A stretch of DNA of 64,000 nt, from the NCBI RefSeq assembly GCF_022682495.2, contig NC_071389.1, positions 58,736,239 to 58,800,238 on the forward strand, given 5' to 3'. The notes beneath the pieces are model-generated. The model was not told where the DNA came from, made no database searches, and worked only from the letters and a program-made list of their open reading frames with translations. Position numbers and translations under genes: made by a program. Positions 25,871-39,355 of the stretch are shown piece after piece. Origin of the DNA: Desmodus rotundus. Its lineage: Eukaryota > Chordata > Mammalia > Chiroptera > Phyllostomidae. Each line of letters opens with the position of its first letter. Positions within the stretch are counted from its first letter, which is position 1.

Positions 25871-28800
25871 GTAAGATGAAGTTTAAATTTTATTTTTCAC
25901 GTCCAGGAGACGGAACCTATGCAATCTTACTTATATAGACGTGGCCAGAGAGTATGATTTTATTATTTTACAAATAGGTGTTAAAATGATTTTCTGAATG
26001 TTGACTTATTTTCATTATGCAGCTGTGTATTATAGAAAGTGTTAGAAGTATGACTTTGTATTTTGTATAAATTTACAAATATAATTGTAAATAATCCGTA
26101 AAGAAATAAATGAAAGCTTTGTTTTGGTTTCATATTTCACATTTATTGACTAAATTTATTCTAGTGAAATTGCCACATATTTTGTGGTAACTCTTTCCCT
26201 TCACCTTTAGATTTGTCTGTTTCTTGTGTGTGGTTATAGTTCTAAAACTACTAAATAAAATTTTACCCATCCCCTAGGAACCATTTTTATAGTACTTCCA
26301 TTTTAATGTTACATATGTCTTTTTGATGACAGATCTGATTTTTAAAGAATTACATAATGCTTTTGAGGCTTAATGAAATAATTGGAACCATAATTTATCA
26401 ATTAGTGTATGGATTTCCTGGTATCCATTATTTCTATAAATATGTTTTTTCCATGTGAAAATAACATCCTTCCGGGTGCTTTTTACAGAGCAGGTCAGAA
26501 ATTAATGTGGAGCTAAGATGCTAGTTGATAGTGGTAGTTGTATTCAGCGTGAAAATACATTAATCTTGTAAAATCTGTAAAGAGTACAAAATCTCTGATA
26601 AACACATGTAAAATATAATGGATAATTTTAGCCCCAATCATATATTTTTGAAGAAAATGTTTTAGAATTTTAAAATTGGCTTCATACTTATTTTTAAGTG
26701 ATCACATTTATATCTATTAATAAAATGATAGGTGGAGACAAAGAGGCGTACTGTCACCTAATAGATAGAAGCAAGCTTATTATTAAATGTCTTTATAATA
26801 AGCTTCAACATATTCACATTTTAATTTTGCCAAAAGAATTTTATTTGAATTGCTTGTTCTAAAATTGTTTTATTATTCTCTCCTCGCCTTCAAAGTTTTC
26901 TACTTTCAATATGTTCACATAACTTAATAATACAATTCAAATAAATAACACATTTAGGAACATTTTAAAATCAGAATGTCTGTAATCAGAAAGTAAATAA
27001 TGTTCACTTGTATTTAAGTCACATGAAAGTTGCAAATACGTTAATATTTTGTTTTCAGAAGATACTGCTCTTTGCATCAGAATTGAAAGATATGTGAAAT
27101 CTAACATTAAAATGTAATATGTCTGAATGAAGAGTACTGTAATGATAAGCAATGTGCAGAAACTGAGTTAAATAATAAGAATCTCTGGCCTGGATCATTA
27201 TAAAAATCTTGAGTGTATTCTATAATTTTGTGTCTGGTTTTTTTGCGGGGCGAAACTAACTGAATTCCTGCTGTTATATTTGAATTATTTTATACATTGA
27301 GGAAAGATTCCAGGTGTGGATGAATGGCTCATTAGTCCACATAATGAAAATTTTTTCAATGAAGATAGAGACTACTTCGCTGGCACAGTAGCTTAACTCA
27401 GGAGGGTGCTAGCAAACAGAGAGTTTTTCATGAGATACTGCAGTTTTATTTCTAGTGTGACCTATTAGGTCAGGATTCATATCTGCTGTTAAGAGAAATT
27501 TCATTTTTGGCACATCAGGCCAGGGGGCATTGCTTTTGAAGCAGTTCCCTCCTACGGGTGCAAAGAACCTGGGACACACACGCACTGCTAGTTTGGGGAG
27601 TGTACACAGCTAACGCACGCTGTCAGACATAGATCCCCGTCCCGTGGTTTTGTCTTAGAAAAGCCTTACAGGACATGATAGTACCTATACTGCCAGAAAG
27701 CAGATATGTTCTATGAACACCTATAGAGAAAACCAATCAAAATCACGTATTAGAGCACAGGAAAGAGGGTATAAATGTAATGATTCAACCATTAAGTGTT
27801 TTTGTTGTCCTTAATTGATTGCTACTTTTGTGTCAGTCCGTAGATCCTTACAGATAAACTCGGAGGAGTTTTCCTGGGTGGTTTCCTCCCTCCTTCCTCA
27901 TTGTACTGAGTGACTGAGTTGAACGGGGTGCTTAGGATTCAGAAATGCACAAGGCACCGTTTCTGCTCTTGAGCTCCTCATCTTGCGTGCAGGGGTGGAA
28001 ACCTCAAACACCTATAGGGGCCAAGCAGGCGGAGTAGCTTGAGTGTATGGTGCAGATCAGTGGAGGTCTGCAGCAGGCAGGAAAGTGCTTGCTGGGGAAC
28101 CGTGGTTGCCATTTATTTTAGCCTGGTTTTGCCAGTTTTCTGGCTTTGCAATACAAAACAGACATTAGATTTTAAAAAAAAAGTAACTAGTCAAGTTTAA
28201 AATCAAAACAAGCCTTTGTACTGTATTCAGCTGTGAACCATGCCTTCCTTTTTAGAACTTTATTTTTTCCTCTTATCAGTTGTGTTTTACCTTATTATAT
28301 GATTTTAAAGGTGTAATGTAATTTTGGATTTATATTACATCTATACATATGAGAGGTAAATTTCTACATTTGCAAGGAGGACTTACGTGCTGCTCTGTGT
28401 TCAGATGAACATAAATGTGCCATGTTTTGTGTGCATAAAAAAGCAAACACTAAGCATTTTTAATGTTTTATGTATAAAGGTCTAATTCTTAAAATTAGCT
28501 CATCTCGCCCTCTCTCTTTCAGTTAGTATTTAAGAATCAAGTCTTACCCATTAAAATTTACTTGTCTTTTAAAAATAGGAATGTTTTATTTATTCTTCAA
28601 GTCTCTTCTCCCTGTGTATTTTTGAAAATTATGTTTAGAATTTCCAAATAAAAAAGATTATAAAAAACTAGACTTCAAAATATTTTGTAAGTTTTTCTTA
28701 GAATTGATTTTATTCCTAGAGAACTAACCTCAAGGCCTTCAAAAATCAGTTTTGTTGAGAAACTGGTGTGTTTTGATTTTTTTTTGACTGATTTTTATAA

Positions 28801-29944
28801 GCATAGTAACCCACAGTGGAATCATGCATCAGTAAGTAGGAAAGTAAATTGAATTTTTGTGTCCTAGAGAATTAAATTATGGTATATAATGGAGCCCTGG
28901 AAAGTATAAGTCAGACATATGAAGGCTTGCTCAAGTGACAAGTTACAAATAATAGCAGTTCTTCAGCAAAGTCAGTAATATGGATTTCAGGTTCAATTTT
29001 TTATGCGGTATGTATGTAATTGGATTCCTCTAGTCAAATTTTTAGTCAATTAACTCAAATTACATTTTTGCTATCCTTATTTCAAAGAAAAATATTATAC
29101 CAGGTATAAATGCCAAATAGTCCAGATAGAGTTATACATATTTATTTTATGTACATCAAATTTCAGAACATAACTGTAGAAATAGTATTGTACCAGTGTT
29201 TAATCTATTTTCAAATTATTTAAGCACATTTTACAGTGCCTTTTATGTAAATGACATCTTACTAAAAAAGAATGTTTGGTTATGAAGTCTTTTCTCTATT
29301 TGTGTGGCAGGAAAAAGTAGATCTAGGGGTTAAATATGAATTAGAAAGACTTTTTGGCATATAAAGATTTCCCTCAGAGTGGTCTATAACTTAGTGGAAG
29401 GAAGGAATAGATTTGTTCTCCAGCGTTAAACTTGAGAATGATTAAAATAATTCAGACCTATACTTGTCAATCTTATTTCCATCATTCTTTTATTTACACA
29501 CACATAATGAAATGTATAAAATTTATGTTTATACACATACAGTATGCCCAGGGTGTCGGCATGTGAGCTCCAGAGGGATCTTTTTATTTTTTCTTTCTGG
29601 TTCATTGATGTGTTCAAGTTCCTAGAATAATGCTCCGCTTACAGTGAGCACACACTCTATATCCATCACATAAATACCACAAATCTTGGAAGAGAGTCAT
29701 GGTTTTAGTCACTAGAGAGAGGGCAATAAACAGTTGTAGTAACGAGGTAAGTGCCAAGAGGATGCTGTTCCAGAGGTATTGACGGGAAGGGTAGTTGAGT
29801 TGTGTGGGTGTGTGTCAGGAAGTAATGATGCTTCAGCTGGCTCTCAGTGGGTGCTGAACAGGCTAGGTAAGGACAGTGGTGAACGTAGTTGTGGAGAGAA
29901 AAAGTCCATGGAGAGAAAACAGTGTGGATATGAAATGAACAATT
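25871..29944. other. ADGRL2 first coding intron, proximal part
   Basis: Begins with the donor GTAAGATGAAG. AT-rich, with no exon or young repeat recognised. A weak L2-like end is at 29590-29660 (AATAATGCTCCGCTTACAGT). The block 27790-27850 contains ATTAATTGATT-like homeodomain motifs, but this is common in AT-rich DNA. Confidence 0.6.
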
Positions 29945-30073
29945 GCAGTGCGCCTCAAACTATAGGACCAGCAGAATCACCTAGAAGGCCAGGGGCCGGG
30001 CCTAAGCATTCACGTTTCTGACAGACTTCTGGGAGGCACTGGTGTTGCTCAGCATCACACTTAGGAAGCACTG
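29945..30073. mobile_element. MER5A-like hAT DNA transposon relic
   Basis: GCGCCTCAAACTATAGGACC, AGCAGAATCACCTAGAAGGC, then CATTCACGTTTCTGACAGAC and a closing AAGCACTG follow the MER5A layout, with both termini retained but diverged. Confidence 0.7.
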
Positions 30074-32329
30074 TAGTATGAGTGTGGGCGGATGGGGTGA
30101 GGCATTAGGGGTGCATGAGTGTGGTATAAAGTAACTTTTTACGGTTTAATGCATCGTGATTCAGGAGTTGTAACCAGTTGTTACAGGGTGTTACTATCAG
30201 TAATTTTTCATATGGCTCTTTATACTCTGTTGAAGCTCTTGGGTATACTTCTAGGCTTCAGAAAGGAATTACTTTGGTACTATTTTCTGACAGTGTACTA
30301 AGAAAGAAAAAAACAAAATTGAAAACTGTCTCCAGATTGGAAAAAGAGAACATATTTTCTGTTAAGGGGAAATGTGACATTTTTGGAACTCCTAAACCCT
30401 TGCTTCAGTTTGTCTCTTTTCATTGTGATAACCTTGTTCTTTTTCTTGTTGGGAATAACTACACGGCTATTACTATGATAATGCCGAATTAACTTACTGT
30501 AGGGACTTTAGATTTCCCAGTCTAGCAAAATTGACTATTTTTGTTCATTTCAGTATATTTGATTATTTGAAAGCTGGGAGGTGAATTTTCAGCAAGGCGC
30601 ATGGGGATCTGGCTGTAAAAATTAATAGGAATTATACAGCGTATCCGTGATCGCTGTGTGTCAAATGTAACCTTATTTTTTAAATTCACAAATTATATAA
30701 ATTAACATTTGATTAAAACAATGTATTTTTAAAAAGATGACTTTCTTTATATTTTTAGTGCAGACCAATGTGATTTTACTCCTTAAGACAATACCTAACT
30801 ATATTGCTCTCAGGACACTTTAAATATTCCTTATTATATTATATGAGTGTAATGTAATTTGATTACAGCGGCAGCGGCTTTCTTCTGTATGGGTTGTGAT
30901 GTAATTCAGTTTTAAAAATAAATATTAATTCCATTTATAAATTAAATGATGATGCTTATCTTGTAAACACCAAACGCCTTGTAGTACTAAGTCCAGGATT
31001 CAGAAGCAGGGTATACTTGTTCTGAATGTGACTGAACTTGAAAAAAAGTAAGATTAAATAGGACACACTAGCATGTTTTTCAAACTTAATTTGGAGTTTA
31101 CTTTGATCATCTTATTTACCGACTTTCAGTGTCACAATATGCCATATTTCATTTAAAGATTAAATTTCAGCGCCTGATTGTCAGTTTTTTTGCTTTACAT
31201 GTTTCTTCCCACGTTCTGTCCTGTTTCATCCTCTTGTGCTTCTGCTTCAGCGTTAGAAAAGGTTTGTTTATTCACAGTCTCTGCTGATTCATCAGTAGAC
31301 CTACGATTGGCAGTGAAGTGTTACAAACCAGCGTGTCCCACACAACAGTCACCCAGTGGACCCCAGTAACATCGTATTGCTTGACTGTTAAATTTTTGCA
31401 GACCTTTATTTTCTGACAGAAAAGACTAATCAAATGTTTAATAAATAAATCTGTTACTATGAGAAAATAATTTGCTAAAAGAGCTCTGTTTTAAACTTGT
31501 CCATACAAGAGGAAATTTTTGAAATATTAACTTTATATGTGGCATTTTTCACAGTCATTGTTATATTTTGAATGAATCAATAGTTTAATAAAGGCTGCTT
31601 AATTAAAGCGCAGGCAGTATGGAAAGCACCTTAATTTTGGGAAATGGTAATTGTGTTAAATACTCACTGAGCGCTTTCAGTTTTAATGAATCTCTTGCTT
31701 AAGTTTTTGAATTCATACACATTTTCTCTTTATGAGCTGTATATTTAGGTTGTGGTATTAAAGAATAAGAAATACAAATGATAGAGCACAGCGGAGTATT
31801 AATGGGGAACTGGTATGCCTTGAAGAAATGATTTATCTGCCGCATTACTAGGGGAGTGCCTTACTGAAACATATGCCTGGTACCCCGTGGTACTCTTTAT
31901 TTTCTTTTCACCTCCAGCGTGACGGAGAATGACATGTGACAGCCGTGCAGTCTACATGTATTAGACATCAATGTGGATTAGCGAATATCTCATGACATCT
32001 TTCAGCCCTGTTCTTGAACTCCTTTTGTCAACTTGACAGAAGTGATTCCAGGAGAATACCTAGCCCCAGCCCTGGGATCTCTTGGCTAAAATGTAAGGCT
32101 GAGAAGGGAATTCCATATCAGAGCTTCAGGAAGCAAAAACATTTATAATCCCTCCTTATCAGCATGGGACGCTATTGCATTTGACTTTCATGTCTGCCAT
32201 TATTTTTGCTTTGAGGGCTTATTTTTCTTGAAAAATTTTCCCTTTTTTAATTTTGAATGTAGTACAGACTCATAAGAGAAGATTAATAAGAAAAATTAAG
32301 GTAAGAATTTTAAACTGTTCATAATTCCA
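30074..32329. other. Intronic sequence, no gene recognised
   Basis: No exon found. The 104-codon frame at 30178-30492 overlaps a 60-codon one and has no domain. 31161-31375 is moderately GC-rich but unassigned. Confidence 0.45.
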
Positions 32330-33420
32330 GGACTCTGACATAACCATACACATTTCCTTTTTGTTTCTAACACACATACTTGGTATTATGGATAAAATGC
32401 AACTATGATGTATAAAACAAAGTCAGGTTTTGCATCTCCATATACTTTTACATTCTGATTTTTTACTTTATGGTATCATAGCTTGTTTTATCATGCAATT
32501 ATATATATAGATAATGGATTTTAATAGCTGTATTGTTATTTATCATGTATATGTCAAAAATGATTTGATTTTCCTTCTCTACTTGTTGGCCATTTGAACT
32601 TAGGTAATTTCTTTCCAGTATATGTAAAATAAATATATTAGAAATCTTTCCCTTTTTTTATCTGATTATTTCCTGAGACTAGAATTCTGGAATTCTAATT
32701 AATTATATCAGGCACATGGACAGATTCAAGTAGTTTTTCTGAAGAGTTACACCAGTGTTCATTTTGATCACCGGTGTGTGAAAGTACCAGTCTACACACT
32801 TTACGAGCATTGACTTTAAATTTTTAAAAGAATTTACACTTTCATATGTGAAAGTGGTGTCTGATTGTAAATTAAATTTGTAACTTGGACAGAAACATTT
32901 TTTGGATTTATTTAATGGCCAATTGTAATTTTGATGTGAGTTTTTTGTTAACTACCTTTTGCCAATTTTTCTGTTTATGTTGTTACAGCTTTTCTTTTTA
33001 AAACTCTTTGATGGTATCAGGTCATTTTCATTATGAGAAATGTATTTGCCTTTAACTCATATTATTTAACTCATAAATGTATTTGCCTTTAACTCTGTTT
33101 GAAAGTTTCAAACAGAAGAGAGGATTTTATAAAGTAGCACTAATCAGATTTAACAGTTATCAATCTTTTACTTCATTTGCTATATTTACCCCTTTTTCTT
33201 TCTGTACTTTATGATGGTTAGCTATTTTCTTTTGTGAGACTTTCTATTATATATTTATGGTTAAAAATCTATGTCTTGAGGTAAGTTAAATATTTATTCA
33301 CTTGCATTTTCCCATAGTGCTTACATGTTTTTATTTATGTTTTTTATCCATTATGAATTAACTCTGTTTAAAGGTGAGAGTTAAGGTCTCAGTTAATTTA
33401 AAATGTAGTGGATTCATATT
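32330..33420 (-). mobile_element. Ancient L1 ORF2 / 3' region relic, antisense
   Basis: The order of degraded landmarks on the + strand is the reverse complement of the end of L1 ORF2. These are a TGGATTTTAATAGCTGTATT block, TTGGCCATTTGAACTTAGGT, AGAATTTACACTTTCATATG, TGAAAGTGGTGTCTGATTGT, TTAATGGCCAATTGTAATTT and ACTACCTTTTGCCAATTTTT. Frames are destroyed by many indels. Edges are approximate; a local duplication at 33038-33095 lies within it. Confidence 0.5.
33038..33113. repeat. Local 21-bp direct duplication and adjacent hairpin
   Basis: AAATGTATTTGCCTTTAACTC occurs at 33038-33058 and again at 33075-33095 (37-base offset). Immediately after it, GTTTGAAA-G-TTTCAAAC (33097-33113) forms a perfect 8-bp-arm inverted repeat with a one-base centre. 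Confidence 0.9.
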
Positions 33421-34428
33421 AAATCATTGGATATGAATCAGATTTTAACTAACAAAATAGATGAAGTTGGGATATTCTCAAATTAAAAGTGGATAATGGA
33501 CAGTAGTTTAAAAAAGAGAAAGACATGAACACAATTCACAAATCTCTGAACAATGGATGAAAATGTCACTGTCCTGACATCAGTAGTAGTGTTCTTTTCT
33601 ACTAAAATGATTTCTTTTTGCATCTATCCTATTTAATAAAGTTTACTTAAAGGGATTATTTTTTCTATTTTTCAGATATACCAAAATTTTCCAGGAAAAA
33701 TAAAGGGATTCAGATAAAGCAGAATTTAGTTTTGTATATGGGTTTAATTTGAAAAAGAGATTAAATGATGTTTATTTTGCTGGTTATTTACAGAGTGCTT
33801 TTTACTGTTGCTTTGTACCTATCTCGTTGTATCCAACTGGTGTGTGTTAGTGTGTGTATTAACCATTAGTTCTCTCTCCCCTTCCCCTTACTCATCTTTC
33901 TCTCTTTTTAGTAACTGTAAGTCAGGAGGTAGATAAGCCTAAAGTCAGGCCTTGATTAGAAGTAATATGGTAATACGAGTCAGGGACTTTATAATCTTTG
34001 GTCAGACAATAGAAAGGATGAACGGGGGCTTTGCTGGTGGCACTGAGGAGAGAGCTGTGTGTTGGATTTTAAAAGACTTATATGGCAGAATGCCGTGATG
34101 AGGTGAGGTGATGGTGGCAGGTGATTCAAACTTTGGTAAGTTGAGTGAAGGAGACAGGTGGTGTGTAGGTTAAGTGTATTTTGTTGTTGAAGAAAAGTAC
34201 TTTTTATAGTTTTCTTTTTTGGTTGTTTGTAGTAGAAATGTCAGATACCTAAATGTTTTCCACGCAGGCAGAAAGAAATGGGATCTGGTGCAAGGAGAAG
34301 TCATCTCATTTAGGAAAGGAGAATGAGTATTACGATACTGGGAGGGGGAGATTCAGGAAGAGATGTGTACAGGAAACGAAGGAATTCAAGGAGGGTCATG
34401 CTGGATGTTTTCAATCTTAATTATCTAG

Positions 34429-34590
34429 AACAGTGCTCCTTAAAATTTAATGCACATATAATGCACTTGGGAATCTGGTTAAAATGTGGATTCTGATTCA
34501 GTGATCTGGGATGGGCCTCCAGGGTCTGCACTTCTAATAAGCTCCCAGGTGATGCTGAGGTTGCTGGTCTGTGAGAGGACATCTGTGTAA
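34429..34590. mobile_element. MER5-like hAT DNA transposon relic
   Basis: AGAACAGTGCTCCTTAAAAT, GGGAATCTGGTTAAAATGTG, TTCTGATTCAGTGATCTGGG, CTTCTAATAAGCTCCCAGGT and GATGCTGAGGTTGCTGGTCT follow the MER5A/5B consensus order closely. Confidence 0.82.
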
Positions 34591-35554
34591 AGGAGTTTTG
34601 GTTATTAAAATATTTAGTCCAGAAAATTAGATCTTGCATGACAGTGATTTCTACCAATGCAAATCGAGGTTTGTTTCTAACCTTAACAACACAATTGAAC
34701 TGTAAAAATAACAGCACTTTTAGTTTTGTAATTTATTTTAAAAAGGAACTAAGCTATCTTGAAACTTTATGAACACTTTATGTTTTATTATACTTTTAAT
34801 CCTAATTTATATGTTTCTTATGGACCTTTTACCTGATATTTTGAAAAATTCCTGAGCAACAATGCAGCCTGACCCTTTCTCCCTGGTATTTTCTTCTATT
34901 CCCCATTGATCTGTCCTACTTTTATTCTGTTACATGAAAACATAGTTTTAATAGCGTTTTACTAAAAATGTTCTTAATTCTTGAAGTAAAATGATAAAAA
35001 TCACATAATGCAAAGAGTATAGTATGTTTGTCTTAACCCATGTAGACAAAGTTTGTCTTTACTAATTTTTGAAAGCCAACAGATTTCAAAAACTAAGAAT
35101 TGTCATTCTCACTTCAGTAGTAACGCCCTGACGTGACAGCACCGTGAATGGGTAGAGGATGGGAGTGCTATTCGGGTGTAAACTGGCTACCTCAAGGAGC
35201 TTTTAAAGACAGTTTAATTGCTTAAGGTCATCTGGTGATTTTTCTACTTTGTAGCATTATACGAAGCCAAAGATTTTATTTTTTTTAGTAGTAGACATTA
35301 TCTGCTTTTACTTTTCCTATCAGAGATAAAGATGAGTTACTGACATGACTTTAGTTTTATGATAACACAAGCACAAATCACACTTATTTCTTCATGAAGT
35401 TCATAGATTCTCCAGCTTTTAAAGCCAAAGAAAAAGTGAATAGAAAATTTTAAGCAAGGAGAATTCGATATAGGTGTCTTAGAGGTCAAAATATTGATTG
35501 TTTTTATTTTTTCATAGACCTGCAGAATTTTATACTGAGAATTACTACCTGGAG
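34591..35554. other. Intronic sequence, nothing recognised
   Basis: AT-rich with no exon, RNA gene or identifiable repeat. Confidence 0.45.
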
Positions 35555-35720
35555 ATTAGTTAACCATTTAGAAGTTTTCAATTTACAGGTCAAGAAACTA
35601 AGGCCTGCAAAGGTTGCCTCTGTCCAGCTCTACTTAACTGCCCCTCCATCTTTCTGTAGAGCTGAATCCTTAGCCTCAGGTCACTGGAGTATTTTCCTGC
35701 CTCACCAGGTGGTTGTGCAA
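35555..35720 (-). repeat. MIR SINE remnant, antisense
   Basis: TTTACAGGTCAAGAAACTAA then GGCCTGCAAAGGTTGCC and AGCTGAATCCTTAGCCTCAG follow the antisense MIR pattern (acag-atgaggaaactgaggc...). Diverged, edges approximate. Confidence 0.5.
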
Positions 35721-37330
35721 GAATATTTAAGATATACTTTAAAATATATTGCTTAACATTGTTGAATGGTGGTGACTGAAAAAGATCGTTTATTTCAAAG
35801 TTTTTAATATCATTACCTTTCAAATTAGACTTTATTTTGAAATATATAACAATCTTGGTAACTCTGCAACTTTCAAATAATATCCAGAAATTATACAGCC
35901 ATAGGCATATATATTTTTTAACTCACAATTTCTCTTTGAAGGTACAAACAGTTGCTTAGAATGATTAACTATCAGAACACTGAAACATTGAACTATTCCA
36001 ACAGTACTTTTAGTTTTTACTATATTTAGTTCATCAGTTCACGCTCATTAGCATTAATCATTAAAATAGTTGAAGACATGCTTTCGTATCCCCCTTTTCA
36101 GGTATGGGCTTTAGATATTTTCTTTTCCCTTTTGTTTGCCTACAACGGGAAGCTCCTTTAATCCTTTGCTTTGTTTTAGAGTTTAAGCAAATAGAGACTA
36201 TCCCAGTTAGCTTTTAAAAGCTTTTACCTTGGTTGCATTAGTGGCACTCACTGTGGATTCTGTGATCCTGCCTTATTTACTAGAAAGCTTGCTTTTGAGA
36301 GCTGTCATTCCATTCTTTTAACTGTGTTGTTAATTGACTGAGAGCAAAGATTGAGCAGAAAACCCTTTAGCGACAAAAACTGGATATAGGTGTGACTCCA
36401 GTCTAAAGGCTGATGCGTCTTTGTTTCTTGATCCCATTTCTGTGGTACTAAAACACTACGTACAGATGAGAAGAACAAAGTACATTTAAAAGCATTCAGA
36501 AATGTTAAGCAACAATACAACTCCGTAACCATTTAAGTGACAGCCGCTGACTATTTGAATTAACTTTGTTTTTGGCTTAATTTGGGGCCCTAATTATTCC
36601 TAACTTACGTGAGTAGATTTCAATTATAGTATCCTGCAGGGATTTGTAGCTAAGGCAACTAAAAGAATCATTTTACCTAAAGTACTTCTGTTCAACTGAT
36701 TAAGCAAGTTAAAATGTGATGATGTATAATTGAAACCCTTTTGACAAGACCAAACAAATATTTCTAGTAATTTTGTTTAAAAAATTAAAATAAGTATAAT
36801 TTTAAATAATGTTTTTGGGAAGATTGCCTTTATTTTGATACTGATAATACATACATCTCTCTCTCTAAATACACACACACATATGTTAAGATTCCATGGT
36901 TTAGTAAAATAGTAAAGATATTTGTCATAGTGGAAACCTTCCTAAATAATATTTAATCATGTCATATGGTCCTTAATATGTAATTTGACAATTTCAGATG
37001 CATAGATTTAGAGGTGAGATACAAGTAACATGAATGACTAGCACCTCTAGTGTTTTGGAAGGCATTTCAGTTTAACACAAATCAGAGACTCATTTATAGA
37101 TTTGAAATGCTATATACCAAGAAGTCCAAGGACACATGATGTGGTTGACATCATGCTATAGTCGGTAGACAGTGTGATATTTAACTGACCCTTCCTAAAT
37201 ACTTTTTTTCCTCACTCGAAGAACCCACAGTAATTTTGAACACGTTTACCAGACTGAAACCGCCTTTATGACTTAGTAAAATAAATGCTACTTTGGTTCC
37301 TTCATCTATAGGAACCAAATTTTTGTTTAA
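35721..37330. other. Intronic sequence, nothing recognised
   Basis: Contains only a small CT/AC microsatellite at 36857-36885. No exon signal was recognised. Confidence 0.45.
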
Positions 37331-37537
37331 GAGATTTTCTTTATTTATTTTAGAAGGAAAGGGAGGGAGAAAGAGAGGGAAAGAAACATCAGTGTGTGAA
37401 AGATACATGGTTGCCTCTTGTACTCCCCCTACTGAGGACCTGGCCCAGAACCCAGGCATGTGCCCTGACTGGGAATCAAACTGGCAACCTTTTGGTTTGC
37501 AGGCTGGCACTTAATCCACTGAGCCACACCAGCCAGC
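37331..37537 (-). mobile_element. Ves-type bat SINE, antisense orientation
   Basis: On the minus strand it starts GCTGGCTGGTGTGGCTCAGT, then GCAAACCAAAAGGTTGCCAG, CCCAGTCAGGGCACATGCCT and GGGTTCTGGGCCAGGTCC, with a CCTTCTAAAATAAATAAAG tail. No clean target-site duplication was found. It faces the sense copy at 41743 about 4.2 kb away. Confidence 0.9.
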
Positions 37538-38518
37538 ATGGAAAAATATTTTTTTAAAAAAACATTTGCTGGCATTAATGGACTATTTTGAGACTTTACC
37601 ATAACATTTCACTAGAGTCTCATAGCTGTTTAATAGTCACCTCTAGGGAACAAAGTTAAGAGGCAGCATCTCTGTTGTCTTACCTTCTCAGCACCCCTTT
37701 GTTGTCCCCTCCAGCCCTCTTCACCCTTCCCTCTCCTCCTCCTTTAACCCTCCTCTCAATTTTTGAACATCTGTTACATGTTAGTCATTTTTATACACTT
37801 ACATATGCATTATTTGCTTTAATCTTGTCAGTTATGTGACCAGTTGTTCACTGAGTAAAACAAAATCTACAATATTCAAAGCCCCAAATTTGACCTTGAA
37901 GTGGGGTTTTCCTCCCATAACTCCAGCCAAGCTACATTACTAATTGTTCCTTAAAAACAATGCTAAGTGATCCACCCTTCCACCTACTCAGTTTTATTTG
38001 TTCTTTAGGATACTTATCAAAAGCTTGTACTTTTAGGAGGCTTTTTCCCACATAAACAGAAATCCTCTGAGTTTATATAGTAACACAGTCCAGTAGAATA
38101 AGTCACTATGGGGAATGTGACTGAGAAAGTGCATTTTTTAATTTAATGTTAATTAAATTTGAGTAGCCAGGCTACCATTATGGACGAAACAGTTCATTGG
38201 TACTTTTCTTCATGTAACACTTTTTATGAGGAGGGATCACCCCTTATACCTCATTTATATGTTATAGTGAATTCCTTAAGTTTAGGGATACTTTTCTACT
38301 TATTTCTGTGTTTTTTATAGTGCTTTGGCACTCAGAAAATTACTTCATTTAGTTGAGAAATGCATTCAGGAAGCGTCAGTTAGTATCAAAGCAATATTTT
38401 AAATGTGATCACCTAAAAACAGTGTCGTGGGTCTGTGAACAGCAAGCACAAAGTGTCTCTGCATGCGAAGTGTGCAGCGTGCAGGGTGCAGGAGGGGGAT
38501 CTTGGGATCAACAGCTGA
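37538..38518. other. Intronic sequence with weak L2-like end
   Basis: 38268-38345 resembles an L2 3' end (AATTCCTTAAGTTTAGGGAT ... GCTTTGGCACTCAGAAAAT). A C/T-rich stretch is at 37680-37750. No exon recognised. Confidence 0.4.
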
Positions 38519-38576
38519 GTATACTTTACTCATACCTGGGGTCAAAGTATACTTTTACTTTATACCTGGCGTCAGA
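38519..38576 (+). repeat. Imperfect tandem duplication, about 28-30 bp unit
   Basis: GTATACTTTACTCATACCTG then GGGTCAAA (38519-38546) is followed directly by GTATACTTTTACTTTATACC then TGGCGTCAGA (38547-38576). The second unit runs into the left end of the hAT-like element, so the terminus itself appears duplicated. Confidence 0.8.
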
Positions 38577-38765
38577 CTCATTTTCACCAGGGCCACATCA
38601 GCCTCGCGGTTGCCTTCAGAGGGCCGAATGTAACTTTTAAGACTGTATAAATGTAACTATTCCTTACCTAGGGGCGAGGAGCTCAGCGCCGCTGCCAGGC
38701 GCCCGGAGGATAAAACAAGGTGGAGGGCCGGATTCCGCCCGCGGGCCTTGTGTTTGCCACTTGCG
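38566..38765 (+). mobile_element. CpG-dense hAT-like DNA transposon relic
   Basis: CTGGCGTCAGACTCATTTTC, GGCCACATCAGCCTCGCGGT, GGGCCGAATGTAACTTTTAA and GCCCGCGGGCCTTGTGTTTG form a compact element whose ends (TGGCGTCAGACTC / GTGTTTGCCA) are imperfect inverted repeats of hAT type. It is far more GC- and CpG-rich than its surroundings. I recall very similar elements in bat genomes, so a fairly young chiropteran copy is likely; the family name is not known to me. Confidence 0.65.
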
Positions 38766-39300
38766 CTTTAAGCATACTCAAGACTTACAGGCGGCAAACC
38801 CTAGGTATTGACTACAGCCCAGTTCTTAAATGATTTGGATAGTTTTCTGAATTGTCTGGATGGTGATAACTTGTAATTCCTGAGTCACCTAATGTTGACT
38901 TCGAATCCCTAAATTGAGCTTTCTTTTTGAAATCCAATGGTAAACCCAAGTGATGGTGCCATTTACTTTCTGTGCTTTGAGAAATGGTTTTAGAAGATAA
39001 TAGTTACGAAGACATCAGTGTAAAAATATGAGTAATGAATATCTATAATCATTTACAAATTCTCATGAAATTCGGTTTTAATAACCAGAAAACTCTGTAG
39101 CTTAGATATGAGGAAATTTTATTCTTATATAGATAATTGTGTTTTATTATAATGTTATTTTACATAGACTTGTATGTTTTGCTTGAAAATAAATTACTCT
39201 TAGTTAATATGTTTTTAATGACTTAATATTAAAATGTTTATAGCTTATAATGCTAAAATTAATGGTTTTGCTGGGGAATCTTCATATTATGTCTTTTAAT

Positions 39301-39355
39301 TATATGTGTGTATACACATATATTTTGCGTACACACACACACACACACCCACACT
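39301..39355. repeat. TG/AC microsatellite
   Basis: TATATGTGTGTATACACATA then TATTTTGCGT and a run of AC dinucleotides. Alternating purine-pyrimidine tract. Confidence 0.9.

Noticed and set aside
38640..38765. CpG-rich islet as a possible promoter
   Set aside because: It is only about 120 bases long and is part of a hAT-like element, so not evidence of a CpG-island promoter.
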